Assembly (NCBI GenBank): GCA_024036415.1
Contig: JAMWET010000683.1
Span: forward strand, 1 to 64,000
Source of the DNA: Prochilodus magdalenae
Taxonomy: Eukaryota > Chordata > Actinopteri > Characiformes > Prochilodontidae
Direction of reading: 5' to 3'
Length of the DNA stretch: 64,000 nt
The translations under genes and the position numbers were made by a program. The notes beneath the pieces were generated by a model, which worked only from the letters and a program-made list of their open reading frames with translations, was not told the origin of the DNA and searched no databases. Each line of letters opens with the position of its first letter. Positions within the stretch are counted from its first letter, which is position 1. Below are positions 27,483-38,270 of the stretch, piece after piece.

Positions 27483-28544
27483 TAGTATTTACTACTAAAG
27501 GTCTGTTTCTTTTGAAGCGAAATGTGCGTCTGTTTTTTCCACACTCGTAGCTCACAAGCAGGCTGATGTCAGTGATTAACTTCCTTTGTAAAGTGCAGAC
27601 CTGTAACGATGGAAATAACAAAGAGACCTTTAGGTAGGCCTGCAGTTGTAGTGCACTGTTATTCCGCTACAGTATCAAAAGCTGACAAAGGCCTTTGTTT
27701 TGCTACAACAAGAACATTCTTTACATGCCGCCCGTAATGTGTACGAGTATGGTTCATTTGATTACATTCAAATTAAGATAGTGCTGCTGTGCCACGGAGA
27801 GGATGTCTGATGTAGCCAGTATATGGCCCACAACTGAATAGACTACATAAATCAACTGCAAGCTACATCAAGCTTTAACAGTCAGTGGCATTATGGCAAT
27901 ATTTAGCTAGCTTGCTTGAGGAGCATTTTCATTTTCGCCAATTTAAGTAGACTAATATTTGACATTTATATACTTGTCATTTAGATTGAGGTTTCACAAT
28001 GATTTAACCAATAGAATAGACTGAAATGGACTGAAATGCAACAATTACCTGGAATGAAATTGTTGACCTTGGAAGTTTTTGCCTTCTCCTGTACAGTTGT
28101 CATTTTGGAGGTACTGTTTTTTTCTATGGGGAAAGATGACATACATGTATCATGCCTCCATCCACACATTGAACACAACACCATTTATATCAGTTACGTT
28201 CTATATGGTTATGTTCTATAACTACAGTACAAACACTATAAGCCAATAACACAATTATAAGAATATTTAACATTTATTATTTTATATAACCACCTTCACA
28301 CAACTGTGTTACTAACTGTGTTAATAATTATTAGTACTGCCATATATTAGCTAGTATGTGCTGGATGTTTCAAAAGCATGGCAAAAAGTTAATTTCACAG
28401 AGATAGCATCACACAGAACGTTCTCTCTCTCTTTCAATTCGGATGATCTCAACACTAAGATGCTTTTGAGCCACAAGGCCATAGTTAGTGTTATCATGAT
28501 ACGACAGAGTACTGCGATTATTGCCTCTGTGAATTTCTCTAGCG

Positions 28545-28700
28545 GCTCTCTGGACTCTCCTCTCAGACAGCAGCCGCCTGTGCACCTGTGCCACGCCCGC
28601 GAGCCGCCTGCACTCCTCCTCCTATTGGCTGAAGAGGTCGGCAGGGGTTTGGAGGTGAAGCCCGCGAAAAGCGCTCGCTCGCGCCGCTCACTTGAGCCTG
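28545..28700. promoter_or_regulatory. CpG-rich block with inverted CCAAT box, 1.3 kb upstream of sox8
   Basis: A CpG and GC-box-like cluster (CACGCCCGCG, CCCGCGAAAAGCGC) with ATTGG at 28624-28628, inside AT-rich DNA. It could be an alternative sox8 promoter, an upstream regulatory element, or the promoter of a divergent transcript. No coding exon is recognised next to it. Confidence 0.4.
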
Positions 28701-28995
28701 TAAAGTGTTCATTTCTTCACTGTTAGCTTCCAACATGTCTGTTATATCTGCGTTAAGGTGATGATTTTATGACTGTTATTATCCTATTATCGTCCACAGC
28801 CTTTGTTATTTACAGCAGGCTGCAGTTTTACTTGGTGTTATCTGTTTATTGTTGTCTTCCCTCAGGAAAGAGAGGAATCGTGACTGAGGCTGTCCTTTTA
28901 CTGGAGGTGTTCAGCCAACATTAAAACACATCGACACCGTGTGAGGAGACTTAGGTATACACGTACAGTGAAACTGATTTAACTGGAAAATTAGT

Positions 28996-29055
28996 ATAAA
29001 TAAATAAGGGAATAAATAAATAAATAAATTAATTAATTAATTAATTAATTAATAA
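28996..29055. repeat. (AAAT)n-(AATT)n tetranucleotide repeat
   Basis: TAAATAAATAAATAAATTAA followed by seven AATT units, about 1 kb upstream of sox8. Confidence 0.9.
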
Positions 29056-29789
29056 ACGAGATAATGACACCGTGTATGAGCAGATTTATACAGTACTATG
29101 CCGTTCTCTGTATACGTTTTCTCTGGATAACTATGCTCTGCCTACTGTCTTTTTGTGCGAGAGGAAAACAAGCTCTGAAGACATTGTTTCCTTTTTATAA
29201 TAATAAAGAAATGGTATTCAAAGAACACGACGACTATCTGAGATCTTTCTAATAGGCTACCCGTAAAGGCAACAGGGGTGTCTGTATAGGCAGCAGCCAG
29301 AAAAACTCACAGGCGATTCACTCAGAAGCTGCTGCAGGCGAACTGAGCACCGCTCCTCCAGCTCTCTGCACAGGCGCTTTAAACTTGCTTGATAGATTAA
29401 CCGTAAGGTTTATGGCCTGCTGTATTTCCGTAAGGGCGATGTTATCGGTAATGCCAAATTATTTCCTCATTTATTTGCCAGCCTTTACTGTCCTCCTGAC
29501 GGTTATAGTTTGGTGGTGGCTCCAGGTTTCAGTAGGACAGGCCTGTTTTAGTTGCTTGACTACAGAATTCTCTAATAAGCCTTTTACACTTCACTAGACT
29601 TCATAACTTATAAATATGTATTTGCTTATATAACCTACACTCAAGAGAGCTGGTTAGTGGAGAAAAACCTTTCCAGAACTGTCTGATCATATCCCATAGT
29701 AAATCTAGAAATCAAGTTGATCGCCGCCTAATCAATAACGCAAATGAACCCCAAAGCTCAGAGCAACGTCTTAGACGACTGCACTGCGA

Positions 29790-30037
29790 GGCGCCCTTAA
29801 CCAATTACAGCGGAGAGTGGAATGGCAGTCCACCAATGAGGAGTGACGAGAGGCGTGACGCGCTCTAACTTCATGTAAAGTCTTTATCGACTGTCACCGA
29901 GTTGCACAGCGAGCTCAAACACAACTGGACCGACACGACTCCACATGCACGGATCCTAAAAAAGGTGTTTTTAGACTAACGTTTTATGACAGTTTCGCTT
30001 CCTGACTCTTAAACCCAAGACGGATTTTATTAGGAAC
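29790..30037 (+). promoter_or_regulatory. sox8: sox8 proximal promoter and 5' UTR
   Basis: CpG-rich sequence directly before the sox8 start. It has two CCAAT boxes (29801-29805 and 29833-29837) and no clear TATA box, as expected for a CpG-type developmental promoter. The transcription start is probably about 29.87-29.94 kb, but cannot be placed from sequence. An in-frame TGA at 29987-29989 fixes the translation start downstream. Confidence 0.55.
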
Positions 30038-30426
30038 ATGACGGAGGAGCGCGACAAGTCCGTGGCAGACGCGCCGTGCAGCCCCGCCGGCACTTCCAGC
30101 TCTATGTCTCCGGACGAGTCGGACTCGGACGCGCCCTCCTCTCCGGGTGGTTCGCTCCATTCGATAGCGGGCAAAAAACTGGACGAAGATGACGACAGGT
30201 TTCCGGCGTGCATTCGCGAAGCCGTGTCGCAGGTGCTTAAAGGCTACGACTGGTCACTCGTGCCCATGCCGGTACGCGGCAACGGCGCGCTAAAGAGCAA
30301 GCCGCACGTGAAGAGGCCCATGAACGCGTTTATGGTTTGGGCGCAGGCGGCGCGGAGGAAGCTCGCAGACCAGTATCCCCATCTGCACAACGCCGAGCTC
30401 AGCAAAACCCTGGGCAAGCTGTGGCG
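30038..30426 (+). CDS. sox8: sox8 coding exon 1
   Basis: Encodes residues 1-129 and the first two bases of codon 130. It carries the dimerisation domain and the first part of the HMG box ([17 protein letters not shown]), and ends inside LWR at a CG|GTGAGT donor. Read-through would hit TGA at 30428, so splicing is needed. The exon is much richer in CpG than the flanking DNA. Confidence 0.95.
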
Positions 30427-32144
30427 GTGAGTAGCTGCGTGTATGACTTTATTTGACTTTAAGTTTTCAGTGTGGGAGTGAATAAAACACTCTTTTCTAG
30501 GTTTTAATTTTATGATAATAAAATGTTGGAATTCTTTAAAGTGATTCATGGTCCAGTCTTTCAAGTCTAAACCAACTTGTTGTCAGTATATACATTTAAA
30601 GCTCCAGTCCTCATGTTAAAAAAATCCCGCTTGTATTAGTTCTAAAGTTCAGAGCCCCTCAGTTCTAAAATGTAGAGCTCTGCTTCAGCCTTGAAGTTTA
30701 AAGCTCTCCTTTTCTCCAGCACAGGTATCTTGATTTGACGTATATATATATATATATATAGGTTGTTAAATTAAATAGTAAAACTTGTCCATGTTTGCTT
30801 TTGTTAATCTTAATAAACTTCTGCCTATTGTTGACTGAAGATATGACTGAGGAAGACATTTCAGGGTTTAATAAATGACTTCTCATTTCTCACTTCCTTA
30901 CCATAGCCTGTTGTCAGAAAGTGAAAAGCGGCCCTTTGTAGAGGAGGCGGAGAGACTGAGGGTTCAACACAAGAAAGATCACCCTGACTACAAGTACCAG
31001 CCAAGGCGTCGGAAAAGCGTGAAGCCAGGGCAAAGCGACTCCGACTCTGGGGCCGAGTTGAGCCATCAGATGTATAAAGCTGAGCCTGGGATGGGTGGCC
31101 TGGCTGGCTTAGCCGATCACCATCATTCAGACCATGCAGGTGAATGGTGTCATCTCTGTATGCAACAAAAGCTACGCGCATAAAGTAGAATTTAAATAAA
31201 ACTGTAAATGTCAGCACTCACTTTGTTACCCTGTAAATATATAAACATATATTAATGATAAACCTTTAGTGGAAATCTGTTTATGTTTTATAAGATTCTA
31301 CCAGAAATTAGTAATCTATTGAAATAATTTAGCACCTCTGCTTATAAAAGTGTCCAAAGGATTTTGTGACTTCTAAGCATAACCTTTTTGGTTATGTCCA
31401 TTTTCAGGCCAGCCTCATGGACCACCAACACCACCAACGACCCCTAAAACTGACCTCCATCATGGGGCAAAGCAAGACCTGAAGCATGAAGGCAGGCGGC
31501 TTTTGGATGCTGGGCGCCAGAACATTGACTTCAGCAATGTGGACATCTCTGAGCTTAGTACGGATGTCATCAGCAACATGGAAGCCTTCGATGTCCATGA
31601 GTTTGACCAGTACCTCCCCGTCAACGGGCATTCTGGAGCAGGGGCATCCTCCATGGCCACAGAGTCTGGTCATGGCCCCAACCCCAACAGCTATGCCGCC
31701 TCCTACGCCCACCCTGGGGCCAACGGGTCTGGCTGGAGCCGCAAAGCAGCCATGGCCTCGTCCTCCTCACCGTCCCCTGGCGCTAGCGATGTGGGTCAGC
31801 ACAGACCTCACATCAAAACGGAACAGCTGAGTCCTAGTCATTACAGCGAGCACTCTCACAGCTCGCCTTCCCACCCCGACTATAACTCCTACAGTGCTCA
31901 AAGCTGTGGCACCTCAGCCACTGCTTCCTTCCCAAGCTCCCAGTGTGACTATACAGACCTCCAAAGCCCCAACTACTACAGCCCTTACTCCAGCTACCCC
32001 TCCAGTCTCTACCAGTACCCCTACTTCCACTCCTCACGGCGACCCTACGGGGGCCCCATCCTCAACAGCTTGTCCATTCCACCCTCCCACAGCCCCACGG
32101 CGAACTGGGACCAGCCGGTTTACACCACCTTATCAAGGCCGTGA
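30038..32144 (+). CDS. sox8: Transcription factor Sox8 (SoxE), three coding exons
   Basis: Joined coding sequence 30038-30426, 30907-31139 and 31408-32144 gives 452 residues plus TGA. SoxE proteins are nuclear HMG-box factors acting in neural crest, glia, gonad and skeleton; they bind AACAAT-type sites as dimers. Seen here: acidic/serine N-terminus (1-53), SoxE dimerisation domain (about 54-88), HMG box (about 90-168), basic PRRRK nuclear signal (162-166), sumoylation-type motifs YKAE (186-189) and IKTE (343-346), a K2-type segment starting at RQNIDFSN (244) and ending near 278, and a Ser/Tyr/Pro-rich C-terminus ending [13 protein letters not shown] after the dimerisation domain, and the N-terminus MTEERDKS, point to Sox8 rather than Sox9 or Sox10 (VRVNG). 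The start is the first in-frame ATG after an in-frame TGA at 29987. Length and intron positions match the SoxE family. Teleosts can have sox8a and sox8b; which this is cannot be told from the window alone. Confidence 0.96.
30427..30906 (+). other. sox8 intron 1 (480 bp)
   Basis: GTGAGT donor and a TTCCTTACCATAG acceptor. It interrupts the HMG box at the arginine after LGKLW, the classic SoxE intron position. It contains a pure (TA)10 run at 30741-30760 and otherwise AT-rich sequence. Confidence 0.9.
30907..31139 (+). CDS. sox8: sox8 coding exon 2
   Basis: Completes codon 130 and encodes residues 131-207 plus one base. It holds the rest of the HMG box ([17 protein letters not shown]), the basic tail PRRRK, a serine/aspartate stretch and the MYKAEPG sumoylation-type motif. 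The donor is G|GTGAATG, a phase-1 intron. Confidence 0.95.
31140..31407 (+). other. sox8 intron 2 (268 bp)
   Basis: GT donor at 31140 and TTTTCAG acceptor ending at 31407. It splits a glycine codon (G|GC) and keeps the frame into [17 protein letters not shown]. This is the second conserved SoxE intron. Confidence 0.9.
31408..32144 (+). CDS. sox8: sox8 coding exon 3 (transactivation exon)
   Basis: Encodes residues 208-452. In order: [12 protein letters not shown] motif, K2-like segment [15 protein letters not shown] through EFDQYLP, serine-rich linker, [12 protein letters not shown] sumoylation/proline motif, and a Ser/Tyr/Pro-rich activation domain ending [12 protein letters not shown]. Stop TGA is at 32142-32144. 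Other open frames across this exon are shadows caused by its composition. Confidence 0.96.
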
Positions 32145-33580
32145 GCCGTCCTCTCTTGGCAAACTTTGTCTGTACTTTGAATGCACTTATTGAAGGAATA
32201 GCAGTAGCCAAGAAAATAAGGGGGACATTTGTTCATTCAAAAGAAGATGAAAAAAGTGCCTGCTGATTTTGTATGTTTGATCATGTCCACCCCCTCACCC
32301 CCCAACACATACACACTTAATCATGGACGGTTGGTGCAGAACTTGATATATTGGTGCTTGTACAGCAAGCGGAAATCCTCTGTGAGGACCACCTGTCACT
32401 GTTTCTCTCCCCACCCAGCATACAGGCCTGCTCTTGCAGTTGTATGTTTCTTTCTTTTTTTTATGACTGTGTATATGCCACTGAATTGTGTAGGAGAGAA
32501 GCACACGGGCAAGCCAAAATCCTTTTATGAAGCAGATGGAGAAACAAATACACACACGTGCACTGGGACCAATTATTTTTAAAACACGAAAGCAGTAGTG
32601 TTTTCTCAAACCTACTGAAACAGCTATAAAACTTTCCAGCATCAGTTGGTCGCCCTCCTTCATTTTTATCAGATATGTTTTCTTCTTACTTAGAGATGTT
32701 GCCTATGTATTTATGTTCATCGCTCCTTAATTTCTTTATGTTTCAGTTGTATAGTTGTAAAAAGGCTTTTTTTGGGAGGGGGGTTGTGAAGTTGTGGGGG
32801 CATGAAAAGCTGTTCAGTACAGACAGATACTGAATATTGTGCAGATTTTACAATCATTTGTATTATTCCAGACTACAGCATTCCTGAAAAGAAAATACAC
32901 AAGTGAAGCCCGTCTCCATTCCATATGATCTAGGAGAAGCAACACATCGAGAGAAGCGTGATGCCACGTGACGCGACAGGTGTGTGCACGCTTACCGAAT
33001 CGCGATTAGTCATGATGTCACGCTGAAGGAAACGCCGAGAAGAGCGCGAGCGCGTGAGTGACGCGTCAGCTGTTCTGGAGCGCGCGCACTACACGCTCTC
33101 GCGCGAGCCAAAGCAAAGAGCTGCAGTTTGAACAGTCCGCCTTGAAGAACAGCAGCTAAAAGAATCGCCGTTTTTTTCGATACAGGCTAAACAAGAGTCT
33201 TTATATGGGAGATCAGCGTATACCAGAGATAGACCTGCGTGCTGCTTTGTGTCATTGTTTTTGATTGACTCGGTCAGTTGTTTTGATTGATTAACATGAG
33301 CGGATCATTCCCCCTTTTGTTTTTAACCTGTTGCTTCGGAAATGTCTTAACAAGTTTCACATTTGGTGCCATTTGAGATTCATATCGTGATTTTTTAACA
33401 TGTTGGTTGCTTGTGAGACGCAAAACAGTGTTCTCTCTACTTTTTTCCTCCATTATTGTGCCATTTTAAACAACTCGGCTGTGAATTATTTTGTGTTAAC
33501 AAGTGCATTCTTACAAGAAGCTAACCTTAATTGCTGGCCATATCTGTGAAAAAACAATAAACTTTTTTTTTCCTGAACCA
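32145..33580 (+). other. sox8: sox8 3' UTR (probable extent)
   Basis: Non-coding sequence after the sox8 stop, mostly AT-rich. It runs to an AATAAA signal at 33556-33561 followed by a T-rich stretch. It includes a CpG-dense block (about 32940-33125) that is unusual for a 3' UTR and might mark a separate transcript start, in which case the true 3' UTR could be shorter. Confidence 0.5.
33556..33561 (+). terminator. Candidate polyadenylation signal AATAAA for sox8
   Basis: Canonical hexamer 1.4 kb after the sox8 stop, followed by a run of T and a GT-containing tract (GAGTTTGTG at about 33590). Other weaker signals may be used. Confidence 0.5.
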
Positions 33581-33874
33581 AGACTTTTTTGAGTTTGTGC
33601 ACAGGTTGAAATTTGTTATTTGTGGTATTTCTACATGTTCTTTAATGACACCATCCAAGATAGCATCACATTTATAATATCAATAATGGCCTCATTAAAA
33701 AAAGAACAACAAAAGTGTCCTAAAGGAAAGTTTTTTTTTTCCATTTTTGCCATCTGCATTGTGCGAATGTTTGCTTTCAAAGCCTTGGCCCTGTCACAGC
33801 AGCTGCTGCAAGTCATGTTTTTTCATTGCTCTTAAAAGTTGCAGCTGATTTCTCCCTCCACATCACACCTTTGA

Positions 33875-34018
33875 AATCAATCAAACGATCAATCCGTCGA
33901 TCAATCAGTCGAACAGTCAATCAACCAATCAACCAGTCAGTCAAATAAAACACTAATCCAGTCAATCATGCAACTTAATCAGCCAATTAATGTAAAAATA
34001 ACTAAATTAATCAATCAT
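33875..34018. repeat. Degenerate (TCAA)n/(CAGT)n tract
   Basis: About 140 bp of imperfect ATCAATCAA, CAGTCAATCAA and similar units, some 300 bp after the sox8 polyadenylation signal. Confidence 0.8.
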
Positions 34019-34284
34019 TAGTTTTACAGTATAGGTTGATGGCATTGTGGGAACTGATTCATCGTCCCCTCCAAAAGCATAGGACATACAGTAAGTTCTG
34101 TTTTGGTTTTCAGTTTCGGTTTCTCTCTCTTTTTTTTTTATATTTGAAGTTCCCCAGACTACTGCTTTGCCTATGTTAATAAACATGATTTTACATTATA
34201 AATCGAAACCAGAACAATCAGTAGTTAATTCACCATAAATATTACATATTCAATCCATGATACTCTATTTCTGTTTCCATTTCC

Positions 34285-34435
34285 TAACCTGGTCCTCAGG
34301 GCCCCTCAGATGTTCCACACTTTTACTCCAACATCCAACACAGCATAACACCCAACAACCTAACTAAAAACAGGAATGAAAGAAAAATGTTGACAGTCTC
34401 AGGCCCCTGAAGATTAGTGTGGGAAACACGGCTAC
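34285..34435 (-). repeat. Probable dispersed fish repeat
   Basis: CCTGGTCCTCAGGGCCCCTC near 34290 and the closing CCTGAAGATTAGTGTGGGAA near 34408 match the style of a common fish interspersed repeat whose other strand ends 'GGACCAGGATTGGGAAACA'. Family not identified. Confidence 0.4.
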
Positions 34436-34439
34436 ATTT

Positions 34440-37400
34440 TTTTATTTATTTATTTTTACAGGCAGTGTCCTGCTTTTTTTCTGGCAGACCTCTTTATTAG
34501 AGATCATAAGAAAGGGCACTTTTGATTTCAGAGTGGGGAGGCAACACATTAAAAGGCTTTTCTATTTAAACCACCACGCACAGCAGTGAAACACTGCCAT
34601 GGCATTCCATGACTCATCTTTTAAATGTGGGAAAATTCACAGAAACATAGCTGGACTGGCCCTAAAGTTCAACTACAGATGAAGTAGAGGCGAAGAGAGA
34701 ATTGTCCAGTGCTCTTTTCTGCAGGGTAGAATTTCAAACTGGGCACTGGCATGCATGCCAAGCAGCCTTCCCCAACTGGCGGAGGGAGAAAGCCAAGTGC
34801 CACAGCGGAGAGCCGCTGAATTTTAATGATTTATTATGTGGTGGAGGGGCCCTATTGTCTGCCTTTATCCGGAGCGCAAGAAAAGAATTAATTGGACAGA
34901 AAATGGAAGAGCAGGGGAACTGACAAGTCATTAAGAGGGTTGTGAATGGACGATTAGATGCACATAGGGGTGGAATTTTTTTTCCCCCACTGCACTATTT
35001 CATATGGCAGTTCAACTCAGAAAAAAAAAACAACAACAACAACAATGACAACAACCGCCACAGCAACAAGCAAAACTTAAAACCATAACTGTGACAACGG
35101 CACTGTTAATAATAAAACAGATATTTCGCGAGCAGATGGGATGTGGGTGGTTGGAGAACGACTTGTTGTTTTTCTCCTTCAAACTCTTCTTCTCCCCCCA
35201 TTGTTCGCCAAATAGTTTCAGGAGGAACTCTTGAGAAGGAGCAAACGTGAATAAAACTCATTGAAACAGGCACTTCAGGGTGCTTGGGTCTCATTTCACT
35301 AGGAAACGTCCTCAGTGAGTGACTGGCCCTTCAGGAGCTTCTACTGTAAATGGCTAAACAATAACGCTGAAGTGGAGAGCCTTTCCCATAAGCTGCCCAG
35401 CATGAAAAGCAACTGCTACATCCTGGCCTGGACCACAATACAGAAAACATTACCACATAAATGCTCAGAAAGAATCAGCTGATGGTTTTATTGGTGACCC
35501 AGACAAGATAATGGCTTAATTTACATGTTCCAACATGGACACACTTGAAATCAAGTTTCATACATCCATGAGCATTCACACGGAAGCAAGCAAGCCAAAA
35601 TGGACTAGTTAGGTCTGAGAGGTGCAAAATGCATCTAATCTGGTTATATTACTATTTTCACATAGGAACATATGGCCATATGGAGCAGAGCGAGTGTTCT
35701 GTGTGCAGACGCGCACTCAGTGCCTTGCGTTCCATCTGTTGCTTCTGCATCGTTCAAAGAGATGCAGAGTGTTGGGAAGAGAGAATTGCATAAGAAAAAC
35801 TTGTTGAACCCAGGGAGCTCTGCCATCAGTGCCCTACCAAATCCCATTGTTCCAGAGAGGGACATTTATCAGAGTAATAGTCTCATCCCTTTTAATGAGC
35901 CTAGCCTGCTTTTTCATTCAGGGAAAGCAGAGTGCGTGTGTGTGCGTGCGTGCAAACTTGGAGCCGATTTGCAAGGGAAATGAACTGGACATAAAGTGCC
36001 ATTATCGCCTATGTTTGAACTGCTCTTGCCTCTCAGACTCCACTTGTTGCATGCTTGCTTTTACGATGCAGCCCTGTTTACTTAGTTTTCGGAGATAATG
36101 GACATTAACATAGAAATCATCAGCCTATATTCCACATAGAATTTTGAGGTGAAACATTTCACTTGTCTGTAAAGCTTTCTTGTGACCTACTATGATGTAT
36201 TTCTAATGATATTTTGGCAGGTTTCCACAGAAAATGAAGTATTACTTTTTAACTTTTATGTGCACTTCAGCTGCCGTTTACATTGTGTTTGCATTTCATG
36301 ATATATGGATCAACAGAAATGGCTCAAACTCACTTCCATTAACCTTCACCTTAAAACTAAATTAGTTGACATTATAATGATACGTAACATAATGTTACTA
36401 GTTTACCATTATCAACAATACATAAAAATTCATAGGACACATGTAGATTCACTAGTTGGTTTGGAGTATAAAAAATGGTTATATTTGTGTTGTAGACTGA
36501 ATGACCCCTGATACCTGCTTCCTTTACAATTTTGGAGGAGTTAATAATAATAAATACAATAATGAAAAAATTAGCTTGAGCAGGGGATGAAGATGTGCAA
36601 TACTTTCGAGATGATAAATGCAGTTTTGGTGTGCAGCTTATGTGAGATGTGAGGGCAAGCAAAGAGTAAAAAAATACATCAAGATTATGGACTAACTGCT
36701 TCACAATAACTCAACAATTCTAAGGACGAAATCTGATATGTCACATTTAAATGAGAGCCTCCCCTAAAACAGTAATGTAACTTTGTTGCGTGGTTTTAAC
36801 CAAATGATATCACACTGAATGTAAAGCTGTAAATACCAAAAACGTTAGGATTAGTGAAATGATAACTTAATCTTACTAGCATTTATTCAGCATTAGTCAT
36901 GTTAAGGTTTTTGGTGAAGTATGGAGTATTCATTGGGGCTTGTCCTCTAAAATGGTGATTACCTGAATCCTGCCAAAATCAAGAATTGCAGGAGAGAAAC
37001 TGATATTTTAAACCTTTCTGTCAGCGGTTTAATGATTTCCGTCATAATTCAGGATTGTTTTCCCTACTCCTCTTGTTCTGCGGTTAGCTAAACAAAACTC
37101 TTAAGTTTTACCAGCAGTTGTTGGCAGGCTTTGGCCAAAGCAAACAGCAGCCCAGACAGAACCAACAGTGGCTTCCCCGGCTTCTGCCCAGGCCTCAAGG
37201 AAGAGGGAGAACTGACCGTGCCAGAGTGTGCCCTCTCTGGAACACACTTCTAAATTGGGTCTCGTCTCTGTGTATAGCACGTCTGAGTTTAACCAGCCAT
37301 GCATCATCACTGCTCTGCAAACCAGTCTTGCCATTTCACTGGAGAACATAAAACTTTACTTAAGGTTTTTGCACACATAAAGAAATAACTTTCCAAGGTA

Positions 37401-37640
37401 GATTGGCGTACATTTCTGGTTTACTTTGGTTTACTGTTTGTCTGTTTTATTTTGTAATTGTTATCAATGACCAGACATAGCTACATCTAGACAACAATTC
37501 TGTGTTGTTTTTAGATGTTTGGGATTTTTAATTACTTTAGGTATAAAAGCCCAATAGAGCAGTTTTTAGTGAATACTAGTTTTTAAAATAATACCAAATG
37601 GGACTTATTCATAAATATTTTTAATTTCAGTATTTGCTCT
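34440..37640. other. Intergenic downstream flank of sox8
   Basis: Non-coding. Blocks at 34690-34930 and 35130-35420 look like conserved regulatory DNA. The rest is AT-rich with short spurious frames. Confidence 0.6.
35130..35420. promoter_or_regulatory. Candidate regulatory block with SOX-type sites
   Basis: CCATTGTT (35198-35205; other strand AACAATGG, a perfect SOX core) and AACAATA (35357-35363) lie in a complex block 3 kb downstream of sox8. An autoregulatory element is possible but not shown. Confidence 0.3.
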
Positions 37641-37647
37641 TTTAATA

Positions 37648-38270
37648 TACCATGGTGCTTGAATTTATTTGAACCCAAGACTTGTTTCTGGATAAATTTG
37701 ACCTAAACACTGACCTAAACGTAACTTGATTTTCCTAAAAGTTTTAAAAGTAGATAAGGAGACACAATTAAACAAGATAAGATTATTAGACATAGTAATT
37801 TATTTATCAAGGGAAAAGATCCAATATTACATGTGAACCTCCAAAATTAGCATATAATTTGAAGTGAAATTAGACGTGTATTCAGTCAATAGAATGACAA
37901 TCAGGTGTAAGTGGCCACCCTGTTTTATTTAAAGAATAGAGATCTATTAAAGTCTGATCTTCACAACACGTTTGTGGAAGCGTATCTGGCACGAATGATT
38001 ATGGCATGAAAGAGTTGTTCATGCACTTCAGGTTAAAAAAGGTTAATTATATAATTATTACCCTCCCCAGTGGTTGACCAACAACGATCATGCCAAGAGA
38101 AAGGCGTGTAATAATCCACAAGATTGCAAAAGGAATCCAAGATAACTTCTAAACAACTAAAAGCCTTCCACACATTGGCTAATATGTTCCTGACTCCACC
38201 ATCAGGAGGAGAAAGGAGAAAGCTGGTGCCAAAATTGCTCCCTCTCTGCAGTTTAAACGCCGCTGATCAG
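37648..38270 (+). mobile_element. 5' part of a Tc1-like transposon (family B), truncated
   Basis: Begins with GGTGCTTGAATTTATTTG, a terminus of a well known fish Tc1-like family. It runs through the family's long inverted repeat, its leader (GACAATCAGGTGTAAGTGG, CTGTTTTATTTAAAGAATAG), a helix-turn-helix coding remnant (ACCCTCCCCAGTGGTTGACC) and the segment around CTCCACCATCAGGAG. It breaks off near 38270 with no catalytic domain and no right end. Confidence 0.7.

Larger units (their letters stand above)
17515..28540. other. Intergenic upstream flank of sox8, no gene recognised
   Basis: No coding sequence supported on either strand. Complex, moderately GC-rich blocks at about 22380-22640, 23200-23640 and 26060-26800 contrast with AT-rich surroundings and may be regulatory. 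In human DNA the neighbouring gene LMF1 lies upstream on the opposite strand; I found no lmf1 exon here. Confidence 0.6.

Noticed and set aside
29971..30213. 80-codon minus-strand frame at the sox8 start
   Set aside because: Antisense shadow of the serine/acidic N-terminal codons.
30244..30564. 106-codon minus-strand frame over sox8 exon 1 and intron 1
   Set aside because: Antisense shadow of a GC-rich exon, no family match.
31404..31830. Overlapping frames on both strands in sox8 exon 3
   Set aside because: Shadows of the real exon 3; the Sox8 frame explains this DNA fully.
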